Positions 1 through 9,945 of a DNA stretch of 64,000 nucleotides are shown here, in pieces. Both the position numbers and the translations under genes were made by a program. Position 1 is the first letter of the stretch. The number at the start of each line of letters is the position of its first letter. The stretch comes from Ignavibacteriales bacterium (lineage in GTDB: Bacteria > Bacteroidota > Ignavibacteria > Ignavibacteriales > Ignavibacteriaceae), in contig CP065001.1 in the NCBI GenBank assembly GCA_016700155.1, forward strand, positions 4,030,001 to 4,094,000. The letters run 5' to 3'. The notes below the pieces were generated by a model. It saw only the letters and a list, made by a program, of their open reading frames with translations. It was not told where the DNA came from and searched no databases.

Positions 1-2
1 TC

Positions 3-1220
3 ACAAAAGAGGACCTGGAAAGGTTCATTAAAATTGCTCAGAACACTGACGCGGGGATAGTAACATCCAATCACTTTGAATTGGTCAATTCAGTTAAACA
101 TTCGCGCCATGTGTTGAATTATCATTCAGGAAGTGTTCGTGATGATTTTTATTTTGGTCCGGTTATGTTTTTCAAACGTGAAGCATTTGATTATGCAGTC
201 ACCCACGGCCCGCGGGAACTACAGTTTGCAGGATTGTATGAGTTACGACTTCTGATTTCAGAAAAATTCAGGATCATTAACATTCCTGAACAACTATACA
301 ATTATAACAAACATGCTTTGAACAAACCGGGAATTGAACAGCACTTCATTTATGTTGACCCAGGAAATAGGAATGCCCAGATTGAAATGGAAAATGTATT
401 CACCGATCATTTAAATCGTATTGGTGCATTAACTTCACCCGAAAGAAAACAGATAGAAATTAATGAACAGCAGTTTGAAACCGAAGCTTCGGTGATTATT
501 CCGGTTCGCAACAGGGTTAAGACAATTGCTCACGCGATTAAATCCGCAGTTAATCAGAAAACTGATTTCAGCTTTAACATAATTATTGTAGATAATCACT
601 CAAATGACGGTACGAGTAAGATAATTGAAGAATTAAAATCAAAACAAAAATTAATTGTTCATATCATTCCTGACTCTGACTCCCTTGGCATAGGCGGCTG
701 CTGGAATGAAGCCGTCAACTCTGTTCACTGCGGAAAGTTTGCTGTTCAACTGGATAGCGATGATATATATAAAGATGAAAATACGCTTCAAAAAATTGTG
801 GATAAATTCAGGCAGACTAAATGCGGAATGGTTATAGGTTCGTATATCATAACAGATTTCAGTCTGAAGGAAATTCCTCCCGGATTAATTGACCACCGTG
901 AATGGACTGATGAAAACGGCATGAACAATGCATTACGCATCAACGGACTCGGTGCACCGCGGGCATTTTATACACCGCTTATTCGTGATTTCAATTTTCC
1001 AAATGTAAGTTATGGTGAAGACTATGCTGTCGCGCTAAGAATTTCTGCTGAGTATAAAGTCGGCAGAATTTATGAACCAGTTTATATCTGCAGAAGATGG
1101 GAAGGAAATTCTGATCACAATATTTCGCACGAGCAGCAGAATAAAAATAATTCGTATAAAGATTTTATCCGTCTTCAGGAAGTTTTGACTAGACAAAGAA
1201 ATAATAAAAATGTTAGCTGA
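3..1220 (+). CDS. Tandem family 2 glycosyltransferase (5' partial)
   Basis: The reading frame is open from the first complete codon of the window, so the gene begins upstream; the TTG at 81 is not its true start. The visible protein holds the end of one GT-A domain, including a segment around DAGIVTSNHFELV and FYFGPVMFFKREAF. A second GT2 domain follows, opening with SVIIPVRNR and NIIIVDNHSNDGT and carrying the metal-binding acidic motif in VQLDSDDIYKDE. GT2 enzymes transfer sugars from nucleotide donors, usually for polysaccharide or glycan assembly. Acceptor and donor cannot be read from sequence. The stop overlaps the next gene by 11 bases, suggesting co-translation with the DUF4922 protein. 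Confidence 0.85.
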   Translation, partial: TKEDLERFIKIAQNTDAGIVTSNHFELVNSVKHSRHVLNYHSGSVRDDFYFGPVMFFKREAFDYAVTHGPRELQFAGLYELRLLISEKFRIINIPEQLYNYNKHALNKPGIEQHFIYVDPGNRNAQIEMENVFTDHLNRIGALTSPERKQIEINEQQFETEASVIIPVRNRVKTIAHAIKSAVNQKTDFSFNIIIVDNHSNDGTSKIIEELKSKQKLIVHIIPDSDSLGIGGCWNEAVNSVHCGKFAVQLDSDDIYKDENTLQKIVDKFRQTKCGMVIGSYIITDFSLKEIPPGLIDHREWTDENGMNNALRINGLGAPRAFYTPLIRDFNFPNVSYGEDYAVALRISAEYKVGRIYEPVYICRRWEGNSDHNISHEQQNKNNSYKDFIRLQEVLTRQRNNKNVS

Positions 1221-2241
1221 CCGAATAATTAAAGATGATTTAATCGAATCTTATCTTGCTGAAAATAAATTCAGCAATGCGATTGAGCGTTTATTTGAAC
1301 TTCAAAAAAAGGAATGGCAGGATTTACAAAATAATTATTCAGCACTTTCTGATATCCAGTCGAACACATTTTACTTTGATGGCTTCCGGATAAAAACTCA
1401 ACTCAACCCTGGAAGAATTACATCAACCAGTGCAAAGACTGATAAGGTGAATATATTACAGCGCAATTGCTTTTTGTGTGAACATAATCTTCCTGATCAT
1501 CAAAAGGGGATAATGATAAATGAATCGATGATACTTTTGATTAATCCGTTTCCAATATTTCCGCTGCACCTTACCATTCCGCATACAAATCATATTGAGC
1601 AGGAAATTTTAAAACATTTTGATTTGTTCGTTGACTGCGCAAAAAAAATCGGCACTGATTTTACATTAATGTATAACGGTCCTAAATGCGGGGCTTCGGC
1701 TCCTGATCATTTTCATTTTCAGGCTTGTAAAAAAAATCTCCTGCCGGTTGATGATGATTTTCATCAGCTCAAAAATGAGTACGGTGAAACTCTGCTAAGA
1801 AATGATCTTGTTGAAGTAACAACTATTGATGACTCACTAAGAAAGATTATTTCAATTGAAACGAATGACAGCAGAATTTTACTTCACACTTTTTCGCTTA
1901 TCATTCTGCATCTTCAAAAATTTTTATTCACGGATGAAGAACCCAAAGTTAACCTTCTTTGCAGCTATGAAGAAGACCACGGATGGAGGGTGATAATATT
2001 TTTACGAAGCAAACACAGACCGGAAATATATTTCAGTGAAAAGGATGACAAGCTGCTGTTCAGCCCGGCGGTTGTGGATGTTGCCGGGTTATGTATCACC
2101 CCTCTGGAAAAAGATTTTATCCGATTAGACAAAAATCTAATCACAAAAATTTTTAATGAAGTTTTTATTTCCCCAAATGAATTCTATCAATTCACTTCCG
2201 AACTTGCAGAACTGTTATCCTATGATTCATTTAACGATTAA
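1210..2241 (+). CDS. DUF4922 HIT-like nucleotidyltransferase/phosphorylase-type protein
   Basis: A 343-residue protein with the features of DUF4922: a Cys pair in RNCFLCEHNLP, a hydrophobic strand with FPIFPLHLTIP, and the histidine motif DHFHFQACKK preceded by YNGPKCGASAP. The HxHxQ-type motif resembles the catalytic site of the HIT/GalT superfamily (nucleotidyl transfer or phosphorolysis). Distant relatives include GDP-hexose phosphorylases; the substrate is unknown. It overlaps the preceding tandem glycosyltransferase by 11 bases, which favours a role in supplying or recycling a sugar nucleotide for that enzyme; this is inference. Its stop lies one base from the stop of the convergent DUF885 gene. 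Confidence 0.75.
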   Translation: MLADRIIKDDLIESYLAENKFSNAIERLFELQKKEWQDLQNNYSALSDIQSNTFYFDGFRIKTQLNPGRITSTSAKTDKVNILQRNCFLCEHNLPDHQKGIMINESMILLINPFPIFPLHLTIPHTNHIEQEILKHFDLFVDCAKKIGTDFTLMYNGPKCGASAPDHFHFQACKKNLLPVDDDFHQLKNEYGETLLRNDLVEVTTIDDSLRKIISIETNDSRILLHTFSLIILHLQKFLFTDEEPKVNLLCSYEEDHGWRVIIFLRSKHRPEIYFSEKDDKLLFSPAVVDVAGLCITPLEKDFIRLDKNLITKIFNEVFISPNEFYQFTSELAELLSYDSFND

Positions 2242-2242
2242 A

Positions 2243-3571
2243 CTATCTCATCAGTCCAGAGGGTGTCTGGGGTGTTGATAAAAGTTTTGTAAAAATTTTC
2301 CATCTCAGTTCTTCTTCATTACTGCCAGCCATTGATTTCTTAACATAGTTTTCTACTATCTGCTCGCCCAGATTATAATTTATAACATAACCCCGATAGT
2401 GATCAACAAATTTCATTCTCTGCTCAGCGCGTTCACCTGTCATTAAAAGATATTTCATAAGCCAGTTTAATGAAGCTTCTCGTGTCCATTTTCCATCAAG
2501 ATAATTTCTTGCTGCTTCATTTCCGGCAAAACTTAAATTGCTCATAAGTTCAAGCACTTTATAATAATCATCAGTCAGCGATGTATCCAGTCCTGCAATC
2601 GGGAACAAAACTTCTCTTTCAAAATTTATTCTTGATTCACCGGGGAAAACGATTCCGATACCATGATTAGCTGTTCCTTCAGCAATTAATGATTGCGGAC
2701 TATATAAAGGATAAACCGAATATTCTACCCAGCCTCGTTTCCGCATCAATTCTTTTTCAAGCAGCGCGTTATAAACATGATGACCGGGATAACCTTCATG
2801 CGCGGCAAGATCCACAGCCCTGTCTATGTAAACAGGCAGTTCAGTATTAATTTGTATAAGACTGAAACTATTTCCCTTATACCAGTTGTAAGCAGCCCAG
2901 GGTTTATTTACGACATACTCCAATTCAAAATTTTCATCGGCGGGAAGATCAATATATTGAAGAGTACGTTTTCTGCACTCGTCTATGGCTGCACGAAACA
3001 CTCCATCAATTTTATCTTTTGGAATTATAAACTGATTCCTGAAATTCTCAAAACGTTTTTGTAAATCACCTGTGCCGGGAATTATTTTATCTATCTCGGT
3101 AAGAACGCTGTCAAAATGTTCACCGCTTAATTGCGGGGTTACGGCATCATACAATGCTTTTGTCTCCGAGTCAAAATCAAGTGTTCCGCCGAATATCATA
3201 AACAATCTTGTTTTAACGGCGAGTAATTGTTTGTAAAGAAAAGTATACCGAAGCGTCTCTATTTCATCTGCTTTAAGATTACCAAGCGCTTCAAGCTGAT
3301 TAAGCAAAGTATCTGCTTCTGCATTTAAATCGGTGAATGCGGTAGAATCATTCATACTTACGGTGGAATCTTTTGGAAGCCATTCCTTTGGTCCGTAATA
3401 AGCGTCAACATACCCTTCATCATGCAGTCCGATTTTTAGAACCAGTTTAACATAACGTTCTGCGATTGAGTTCATTTTATCCCCAATGTTAAGTTGATTA
3501 TCGGTGTCTTTTTTTTCAGTGCAGGAAATGAAAACAAAAATTACGAGTATATATAAAAAATATTTTTTCAA
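2243..3571 (-). CDS. DUF885 family putative metallopeptidase, lipoprotein
   Basis: The 442-residue product starts with a lipoprotein signal (hydrophobic stretch ending VFISC, likely lipidated Cys), so it should be anchored to a membrane facing the periplasm. The DUF885 motif HEGYPGHH lies near residue 260, followed by the conserved SLIAEGTANHGIG. These are the presumed zinc-binding and catalytic elements of this family, which is related to metallocarboxypeptidases. It is shorter than the roughly 550-600 residues of many DUF885 proteins. It is the last gene of a same-strand series starting with the ABC exporter at 9888, with a 54-base gap from the metallo-beta-lactamase gene. Confidence 0.82.
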   Translation of the reverse strand: MKKYFLYILVIFVFISCTEKKDTDNQLNIGDKMNSIAERYVKLVLKIGLHDEGYVDAYYGPKEWLPKDSTVSMNDSTAFTDLNAEADTLLNQLEALGNLKADEIETLRYTFLYKQLLAVKTRLFMIFGGTLDFDSETKALYDAVTPQLSGEHFDSVLTEIDKIIPGTGDLQKRFENFRNQFIIPKDKIDGVFRAAIDECRKRTLQYIDLPADENFELEYVVNKPWAAYNWYKGNSFSLIQINTELPVYIDRAVDLAAHEGYPGHHVYNALLEKELMRKRGWVEYSVYPLYSPQSLIAEGTANHGIGIVFPGESRINFEREVLFPIAGLDTSLTDDYYKVLELMSNLSFAGNEAARNYLDGKWTREASLNWLMKYLLMTGERAEQRMKFVDHYRGYVINYNLGEQIVENYVKKSMAGSNEEELRWKIFTKLLSTPQTPSGLMR

Positions 3572-3625
3572 TTGAATTCCTTTTTATCTGACATAAATTT
3601 TTTTGGGTTAACCTGGTTGAACAGC

Positions 3626-4372
3626 TCATTTTGCAAGTAAATGCAAAGTGTGTTCAAGCAACTCTTTACTCCCGGTGTTGCCGTGACCCGGAATTACATA
3701 TTCAGCATCCGGAAACTCTGCGAAAACTGTTTTTATTGTTACCGGCCATTGCTTCGTGTCCGCATCTGAAAGATTACCTAATCCTTTTGAGCTTAGTTCT
3801 TTAGCCATGCACCCTGCAAATAAAACTTTTTCTGATGGCAGCCAAACGATAATGTTGTCGGCAGCATGTGCGGCACCAAAGTATTTACAGATTATTTTGT
3901 TCTTCCCAAAGTTAAGCAAAAGGGAATCACGAAAATGATATTTGGTCAGCGGAAGATTTTTTTCTTTCAGAATATCGTATGTAAGTATGTTTGAATAACT
4001 TTCAATGTTTAGTTCATTTATCATCCTTAGTCCGCCTGTACAGTCATCATGCCAGTGATTTGGAATGAAGCCTGTTATTTCAAGTTTCAGACTATCCTTT
4101 ATAAAAGAGATTAATTGTTCTGTCATTCCTTCTGTCATTGGAGTATCAAAAAGAAATGCTTCATTGCCCTGGACATATATCATTCCGTTTGATGGAAATC
4201 TTCCGTACTCTTTTGAAGTAAAATATGAAATATGAACGAAAACATTTTCGGTCAGTTTCATTAATTCAATGTCGGTAGATATTTTATAAATATCATACTG
4301 ACTTTTTGATGCCGTATTAGCAATAAGAATAATTAACGCTGCGTAAAAAAATTTCAGTCTCATTGGATTCAA
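3626..4372 (-). CDS. Subclass B1 metallo-beta-lactamase
   Basis: A 248-residue protein with a signal peptide (cleavage probably near ASKSQ), hence periplasmic. The full B1 active site is visible: H106, H108 and D110 in NHWHDDCTGG, H169 in GAAHAADNIIVWLP, C188 in FAGCMAK and H230 in VIPGHG. K191 (in CMAK) and N200 (in GLGNLSDAD) match the substrate-binding Lys and Asn of VIM/NDM/IMP-type enzymes. This pattern separates subclass B1 from B2, B3 and from generic MBL-fold hydrolases. Two-zinc hydrolysis of beta-lactams, including carbapenems, is expected for the family but not shown. It directly abuts the upstream NAD(P)-binding gene (no gap), so it is probably in that operon; no mobile element is nearby. 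Confidence 0.88.
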   Translation of the reverse strand: MNPMRLKFFYAALIILIANTASKSQYDIYKISTDIELMKLTENVFVHISYFTSKEYGRFPSNGMIYVQGNEAFLFDTPMTEGMTEQLISFIKDSLKLEITGFIPNHWHDDCTGGLRMINELNIESYSNILTYDILKEKNLPLTKYHFRDSLLLNFGKNKIICKYFGAAHAADNIIVWLPSEKVLFAGCMAKELSSKGLGNLSDADTKQWPVTIKTVFAEFPDAEYVIPGHGNTGSKELLEHTLHLLAK

Positions 4373-5050
4373 TTAGTGTGAAGATTTGTAAAGTTTCCCA
4401 AGTGAAGTGATGTCTTTGTTCTCAAGTATATGTTTCGAATATCCTTCAGTTGCAACATGTATCATCGAAAGCGCTATGTCCTCCATTTTGCAAATATATT
4501 TTGATAAAAAAATATTCATAACAGGATAGAAAATTCCTATAATTTTTGAGGCTAAAAAAGCATGTGTTTGCCCTTTTAACGGCTTTATAAATCCTGGTCT
4601 GAAATTATAAACTGCTTTGAATGGGAATTTCATCAAATCGTTTTCTGTTTTACCTTTTACGCGTGCCCACATTAGTTTTCCGTTTTCAGTGCTGTCGGTT
4701 CCTTGTCCGGATACATAACAAAAAACCATTCCCGGATTAACTTTAGAAAGTGTTTCGGCGGCACTTATTGTTATGTCGTAAGTGGTAAGTGTATACTCCA
4801 TTTCGTTTTTGCCGACTGACGTTGTACCAAGACAGAAAAAACATGCCTGGTAACCTTTAAGTTTTTCTTCTATTGAGTTGTACTTAAAAAAATCATCATG
4901 AATGATCTCGTGTACGCGGGGATGCTTAAAGTCGGAAGCCCGCCTTGTTATAAGAAGAATTCTTTCCACTTCCTGGTGGTTCAGAATTTCCAGAAGCACT
5001 CCCTCGCCAACCATGCCCGTTGCTCCGAAAAGTATTACATCAATCTTCAT
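4373..5050 (-). CDS. NAD(P)-binding Rossmann-fold protein, HTATIP2/oxidoreductase-like
   Basis: The 225-residue protein opens with the dinucleotide-binding motif VILFGATGMVGEGVL, followed by ERILLITRR, a typical atypical-SDR N-terminus. FFCLGTTSVGKNEMEY and YVSGQGTDST match the TIP30/HTATIP2-like group of extended NAD(P)-binding proteins. A classical SDR YxxxK is not obvious, so catalytic activity is uncertain. It lies between DUF1697 (18-base gap) and the metallo-beta-lactamase (directly adjacent), suggesting one transcript. Confidence 0.75.
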   Translation of the reverse strand: MKIDVILFGATGMVGEGVLLEILNHQEVERILLITRRASDFKHPRVHEIIHDDFFKYNSIEEKLKGYQACFFCLGTTSVGKNEMEYTLTTYDITISAAETLSKVNPGMVFCYVSGQGTDSTENGKLMWARVKGKTENDLMKFPFKAVYNFRPGFIKPLKGQTHAFLASKIIGIFYPVMNIFLSKYICKMEDIALSMIHVATEGYSKHILENKDITSLGKLYKSSH

Positions 5051-5068
5051 TGATTTTATACCTCCTGG

Positions 5069-5620
5069 TTAATTTTTAATTTCAGCCGCAAGTTCTGAAA
5101 GTATATTAACTGTATTCCAGTTTCTTGTTGTGGCTTTCACTTTAAGTTTAGATTCAAAAAAATTATTGTTGATCTTTGAGGTTCCATAACCTGAAGGAAG
5201 ATACATGTAAATCGTCCTTTCTTCGATGACAAATTCCTCCGGTTTGAAATCAGCCGGATTTAATTTTTCAATTAAAGATTTTTCCGGAACTGCAGTCATA
5301 AAAGCAACATACATTCTTGAGCCTTCTGAATTTTTTCTTCGGGTAAACGGATTATTTTTTATTACTGAGTTCAGTTCATCCCGATTAAGCACTACAACAC
5401 TTACATCAAATCCGAATTTTTCCAGGATTTTCTTTTCAATTTTTTTCGACAGCGATGATGTTTCGTTTGATTTATTATCAAACAATACATTTCCACTCTG
5501 GATGTAAGTTTTCACATTTTTGAATTTCAGTTCTTCGTAAGCCTTAGACAGATCAACCATTTTGATTTTTTTCTGTCCGCTTACGTTAATACCTCTGATC
5601 AATGAAATGTATGCCGGCAT
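5069..5620 (-). CDS. DUF1697 domain-containing protein
   Basis: A 183-residue cytoplasmic protein with the diagnostic DUF1697 N-terminus YISLIRGINVSGQKKIKM and the following TYIQSGNVLF strand. The length is normal for the family. No biochemical function is established for it. It sits 11 bases downstream of the amylase gene and 18 bases upstream of the NAD(P)-binding gene, on the same strand. Confidence 0.85.
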   Translation of the reverse strand: MPAYISLIRGINVSGQKKIKMVDLSKAYEELKFKNVKTYIQSGNVLFDNKSNETSSLSKKIEKKILEKFGFDVSVVVLNRDELNSVIKNNPFTRRKNSEGSRMYVAFMTAVPEKSLIEKLNPADFKPEEFVIEERTIYMYLPSGYGTSKINNNFFESKLKVKATTRNWNTVNILSELAAEIKN

Positions 5621-5631
5621 ATATTCTTTAT

Positions 5632-8019
5632 CTAATTCACTTTTAAAATAAGAAAACTTAACGGCTTCAACATTAAGTTAAGCGAATTATTTTGGGTGCT
5701 GTACTGTGATCCATCAATCAAATCGAACACAGAATTGATCCTATAAACTTCAGGCAGCTTAACGGAAGTGCTGATTTCATTATAACTTTTATTTATGACA
5801 ACAATAATTCTTTCAGTCATATCCGATCTGATATATGAATAAATATTTTTATCAGCCGTAAGCGTAAGGAAATCCCCATACCGCAATGCTGGACTTTGAT
5901 TCCTGACGCCGATGATTTTACGTACATCAGCTATTGTGTTTGTTTCAGCAGCATTAAGTTCTTCGTCAAACCTCATCATTCTTCTGTTGTCAGGATCAGC
6001 AGCGCCGGTCATTCCGAATTCATCGCCATAATAAATTACAGGTATTCCGGGAATCGTATTAAGGAAGACCGTCATCAGTTTAAGTTTTTTATAGCTGTCA
6101 CTATAACTTACTTCAGGCGGATTGTTCCATCCGATTTCACCCGCATTCATAGCATCAGCAAGAGCAACGTCATAATCCGCGAATGCCATAAACCGGACTT
6201 TATCATGGCTATCCATGACATTTCCCATCAGATGGTTTATGCCGTATACTTCAAAAGTATTTTTCATCTGGAGATCAAGCAGCTTGAATGAAAGCGCTGT
6301 GTCAATGAATACAGGAACAGAAGTATCATAAAGATTAAAATTAAACTGCGCATCAAGCTGTCCTTTGTTGACATATGAACTAACAAGATCATAACTACCG
6401 AATGTTTCTCCAATCTGGTAGAGATTTTTATTCCCGGAGTTAAAAAATTCTTTCCTGATTTTTTTTGTCAGCAATCTCCAGAATTCATTTGGAATATGTT
6501 TTACAGCATCGTGCCTGAAACCGTCAGCACCGGTTTCCTTTAACCACCAGACTGCATTGTCTGTCATTACTTCAAGTGCTTCTTCTGATCCTTCAAAATC
6601 GAATGACGGCATATAAGGCTCAAACCATGTGGTTAATCTTTGTTCATCCCAGAGTCTTAGATTTTTTCTTCCGTCGGGCAACTCAAGATTTCCAAACCAA
6701 TCCCTGTGTTCTTTCCAGAAAGGATGCTCGATGTGAATATGATTAGCAACATAATCCAGAAGCACTTTAATGTTTTTAGAATGAGCAGTCTCAATTAATT
6801 TTTTCAGTAACTCCATATCGCCAAATCGTTCTTCAACATTTGTGGGATGTACCGGCCAATAACCATGATAGCCAGTATAGTAACGATGTGGTTCGGGGTA
6901 TTCCTGGTAGGCGCTGTCTGTGTTTGCGATTACCGGAGAAAGCCAGAGAGTGTTTGCGCCGAGTGATGTAAAGTAGCCATCATTAATTTTGTCGATAATT
7001 CCCTGAAGATCCCCACCCATATAATTTGCTTTAGCCGTAAGTGATTTGTGTTGAACCGGGATAGTATTTGACTCATCGCCATCATTGAAACGGTCTATCA
7101 TTATTGAATAAATTATTGCGTCATGCCATGAAAAATTATTCTGATTCAAAAAGATAGTTTGGAGATTCGAGCTTCTGCCGTTTACAGTTACCGCAATTCT
7201 GAAAATGCCTCCGGTTTCAATTTTATCATTATCAATTTCAACATAGATATAGTTGTCATCTGTCTTAATTTTTACTTCCTCAATTTTTTTATTGTTTATA
7301 AGTGCAAATATATTTTCGGTACTTAATCTGCTTCTGCTGTTTTCATCCTCAAGATAGAATGTATATGTATTCGAACTTTTATTTTTTACCATTGAAATGT
7401 TATGAAGATAAAATACACCCGAATGTCTTTCGTGCACAGTACGAACTGAATTATATCCTCCAAATCCGTTTGACAAAAATTCGGGATTATCCGGGTCAAT
7501 GAATTCCATCGCGCCGGATGAATCATCCGGATCATCAACATAAAATTTATATTCGTGCCGTCCCGGCTCTAATGAAATTGACGTATAAAAAACACCGTCA
7601 TTATTAATATCAGTCATCCTGATATTGTTTCTGTTCCAGTTATTAAAGCTGCCGAACAAAAACACATTTGATTTTTTATTTGCCGGCTTGAATGCAAAAT
7701 CCACTTTCTGATTTATCTCACTTAGTACCGGAATGGAATATTTATCATTATTAAAAAAGAAATGTAACAGTTCCATCCCCTCAAATAAGGAATCCGGAGT
7801 GAGTATCAATAAATTGTTTTCATACTTCACCTTTATGTTCGGAGATGATTCAACCGTAATATCATATTTTTCTGCATAGAAAATATCGCTGATAAGCAAT
7901 GTGTCGGTTTCTCCGGACTTTAATTTAATCGGGTCAATAACATCCGTTATGGTTTGACTAAAACCATTTGAGAGGAACAGCAACAATATGGTCAGGAGGG
8001 TTTTCGTAAAAGAAGACAT
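5632..8019 (-). CDS. GH13 alpha-amylase family glycoside hydrolase with N-terminal carbohydrate-binding module
   Basis: The 795-residue precursor has a signal peptide (hydrophobic segment ending SNGFSQ). After an N-terminal beta domain comes a CBM48/AMPK-like module (VFLFGSFNNWNR, EPGRHEYKFYVDDPDD, about residues 115-170). The GH13 catalytic barrel begins near IYSIMIDRFNDGD. Visible catalytic motifs are GFRHDAVKH (nucleophile Asp, about residue 502), QIGETFG (acid/base Glu, about 536) and MDSHDKVR (stabilising Asp, about 604), with DYVANH upstream. It should hydrolyse or rearrange alpha-glucans outside the cytoplasm. It lacks a T9SS sorting domain. It follows the ABC exporter gene by 51 bases. 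Confidence 0.9.
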   Translation of the reverse strand: MSSFTKTLLTILLLFLSNGFSQTITDVIDPIKLKSGETDTLLISDIFYAEKYDITVESSPNIKVKYENNLLILTPDSLFEGMELLHFFFNNDKYSIPVLSEINQKVDFAFKPANKKSNVFLFGSFNNWNRNNIRMTDINNDGVFYTSISLEPGRHEYKFYVDDPDDSSGAMEFIDPDNPEFLSNGFGGYNSVRTVHERHSGVFYLHNISMVKNKSSNTYTFYLEDENSRSRLSTENIFALINNKKIEEVKIKTDDNYIYVEIDNDKIETGGIFRIAVTVNGRSSNLQTIFLNQNNFSWHDAIIYSIMIDRFNDGDESNTIPVQHKSLTAKANYMGGDLQGIIDKINDGYFTSLGANTLWLSPVIANTDSAYQEYPEPHRYYTGYHGYWPVHPTNVEERFGDMELLKKLIETAHSKNIKVLLDYVANHIHIEHPFWKEHRDWFGNLELPDGRKNLRLWDEQRLTTWFEPYMPSFDFEGSEEALEVMTDNAVWWLKETGADGFRHDAVKHIPNEFWRLLTKKIRKEFFNSGNKNLYQIGETFGSYDLVSSYVNKGQLDAQFNFNLYDTSVPVFIDTALSFKLLDLQMKNTFEVYGINHLMGNVMDSHDKVRFMAFADYDVALADAMNAGEIGWNNPPEVSYSDSYKKLKLMTVFLNTIPGIPVIYYGDEFGMTGAADPDNRRMMRFDEELNAAETNTIADVRKIIGVRNQSPALRYGDFLTLTADKNIYSYIRSDMTERIIVVINKSYNEISTSVKLPEVYRINSVFDLIDGSQYSTQNNSLNLMLKPLSFLILKVN

Positions 8020-8070
8020 ATGACTGGTTTATTTTAACTTTTAAATAACTACAAAAATTCCTGGAACATC

Positions 8071-9888
8071 TTAATTCCTCATAGTTTCTTTAGGAATTTC
8101 TTTCGTCTGTATTTTCATTTCATCAAGTGATATTCCGTCGCTTCCAATTTTCCTTTCGCCAATCTGCTGGCGCCACATAGCATAGTAAAGACCTTTAAGC
8201 TCCAGCAGTTCACTGTGCTTCCCTGATTCAATTATTTTTCCTTTTTCAAGAACGTAGATCCTGTCTGCATGTAAAATAGTTGAAAGGCGGTGAGCAATTA
8301 AAATTGTAATCAGGTCTTTTGTGTTAGAAACATCGCGGATTGTTTTCCCGATTTCTTCTTCGGTCAAAGAATCAAGTGCTGAAGTTGCTTCATCAAAAAC
8401 AAGAAGGTGCGGCTTTCTTAATAGCGCTCTCGCAATTGAAAGTCTTTGTTTTTCACCGCCGGAAACTTTTACGCCGCCTTCACCTATCAATGTATCAAGT
8501 CCTTTATCAGCTCTTGCAAGTAAGGTTTGACATGCCGCTTTTTCAAGAACCGCAAAACAATCCTCTTCAGTTGCACCCGGATTAACAAACAAAAGATTCT
8601 CTTTTATTGAGCCTGAAAACAATTGAGTATCCTGTGTTACAAATCCGATTTTTTCTCTAAGCTCATCAAAATTTATTTCGACATGCGGATGATCATTGTA
8701 AATAATTTTTCCTTCGTGTGGTGTATAAAGTCCCACCAATAATTTTACAAGTGTTGTTTTACCGGAACCGGATGGTCCAACGAACGCAACAGTCTCCCCC
8801 ATTTCAACTTTAAAGGAAATTTTTTCAAGCGCTTTCGTAGTGGCACTTCGATGTTTGAAACTGACATTATCAAATTCAAGTTTACTTACCCTTCCGAGTT
8901 TTGCCGGAATATCGGGTTTCGTTTCAATTGGAATATTAATTATATCCTGGAAGTTATTAAGCGACACTTCCGCTTCACGGTATATGTTTATTATATCTCC
9001 AAGACTTTGAAGCGGACCAAAAATAAAAAATGAGTAGATGAACAATGAAAAGAATTCGCCGACAGAAATTGCCTGAGTGAAAATCAGGAACAGCATCAGG
9101 AATAAAATACTTGTTCTAATAAAATTGACTGATGTGCCCTGTATAAAGCTTAGTGTTCTGATATACCTGACTTTTTTTAATTCAAGTTTTAGAATTTTTT
9201 CTGTTGTTGAATTGAGTCTATTTATTTCCTGAGTCCCAAGTCCAAGACTTTTAACCAGCTCAATGTTCCTGAGTGATTCTGTTGTAGCGCCAGCAAGCGA
9301 TGTTGTTTCCGCAACAATCACCTTTTGAATTTTTTTTATCCTTTTGCTAAGGAGTGAGCTAATTAATCCAAGAACCGGCACCGAAAGAAAAAAGACCGGG
9401 GCTATAAGCCAGTGAACATAGATTGAGTAAACCGTTACAAAGATTATCCCCACGAGTGTGGTGAACAAAACATTAACTGAAGCTGAAATTAATTTTTCAA
9501 CATCAATCCTTACTTTCTGAAGCACCCCCAATGTTTGTCCGCTTCGCTGATCTTCAAACATTGAATACGGGATTTGCAGCGAATGCTTTATTCCGTCTGC
9601 ATAAATCTGTGCGCCAAGCCGTTGGGTAATTACGTTTACAAAATAATCCTGAAAATTTTTTGCAACCCTTGACACAAAAGCCACACCGACAGCCGCTAAA
9701 AGAAGCAGGCTTACTCCTTTTATAAATTCGTTTGTAGTATAGTGATCAAACTTTGTTGCGTACTCGTCAATAACAATCCTGAAGATCCAGGGATCGAGCA
9801 GCGAGAATACCTGGTTAATAGCTGCGAGCAGCAGCGAGAGCAGCACAAGTTTCCAGTATTGCCTTAAGTATGAGTATAATAATTTCAT
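8071..9888 (-). CDS. ABC exporter, fused membrane and ATPase domains
   Basis: A 605-residue half-transporter. About residues 1-320 form the six-helix ABC exporter membrane domain. The nucleotide-binding domain follows, with Walker A GPSGSGKTT (about residue 373), signature VSGGEKQR, Walker B LLVFDEATSALD and the H-loop in IAHRLST. This layout matches MsbA/LmrA-type exporters, which act as dimers moving lipids, peptides or drugs outward. The substrate cannot be predicted. It is the first gene of a minus-strand series continuing through the amylase to the DUF885 gene. The HU gene upstream is separated by a strong terminator. Confidence 0.92.
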   Translation of the reverse strand: MKLLYSYLRQYWKLVLLSLLLAAINQVFSLLDPWIFRIVIDEYATKFDHYTTNEFIKGVSLLLLAAVGVAFVSRVAKNFQDYFVNVITQRLGAQIYADGIKHSLQIPYSMFEDQRSGQTLGVLQKVRIDVEKLISASVNVLFTTLVGIIFVTVYSIYVHWLIAPVFFLSVPVLGLISSLLSKRIKKIQKVIVAETTSLAGATTESLRNIELVKSLGLGTQEINRLNSTTEKILKLELKKVRYIRTLSFIQGTSVNFIRTSILFLMLFLIFTQAISVGEFFSLFIYSFFIFGPLQSLGDIINIYREAEVSLNNFQDIINIPIETKPDIPAKLGRVSKLEFDNVSFKHRSATTKALEKISFKVEMGETVAFVGPSGSGKTTLVKLLVGLYTPHEGKIIYNDHPHVEINFDELREKIGFVTQDTQLFSGSIKENLLFVNPGATEEDCFAVLEKAACQTLLARADKGLDTLIGEGGVKVSGGEKQRLSIARALLRKPHLLVFDEATSALDSLTEEEIGKTIRDVSNTKDLITILIAHRLSTILHADRIYVLEKGKIIESGKHSELLELKGLYYAMWRQQIGERKIGSDGISLDEMKIQTKEIPKETMRN

Positions 9889-9945
9889 GGGTTGCGGTGA
9901 AAATAATGATTCATTATTTAAATTAAAAAGTATTAGCCAGGGTCT

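Noticed and set aside
2777..3064. 95-codon ORF antisense to the DUF885 gene
   Set aside because: The opposite frame carries the conserved HEGYPGHH motif; this ORF has no recognisable features.
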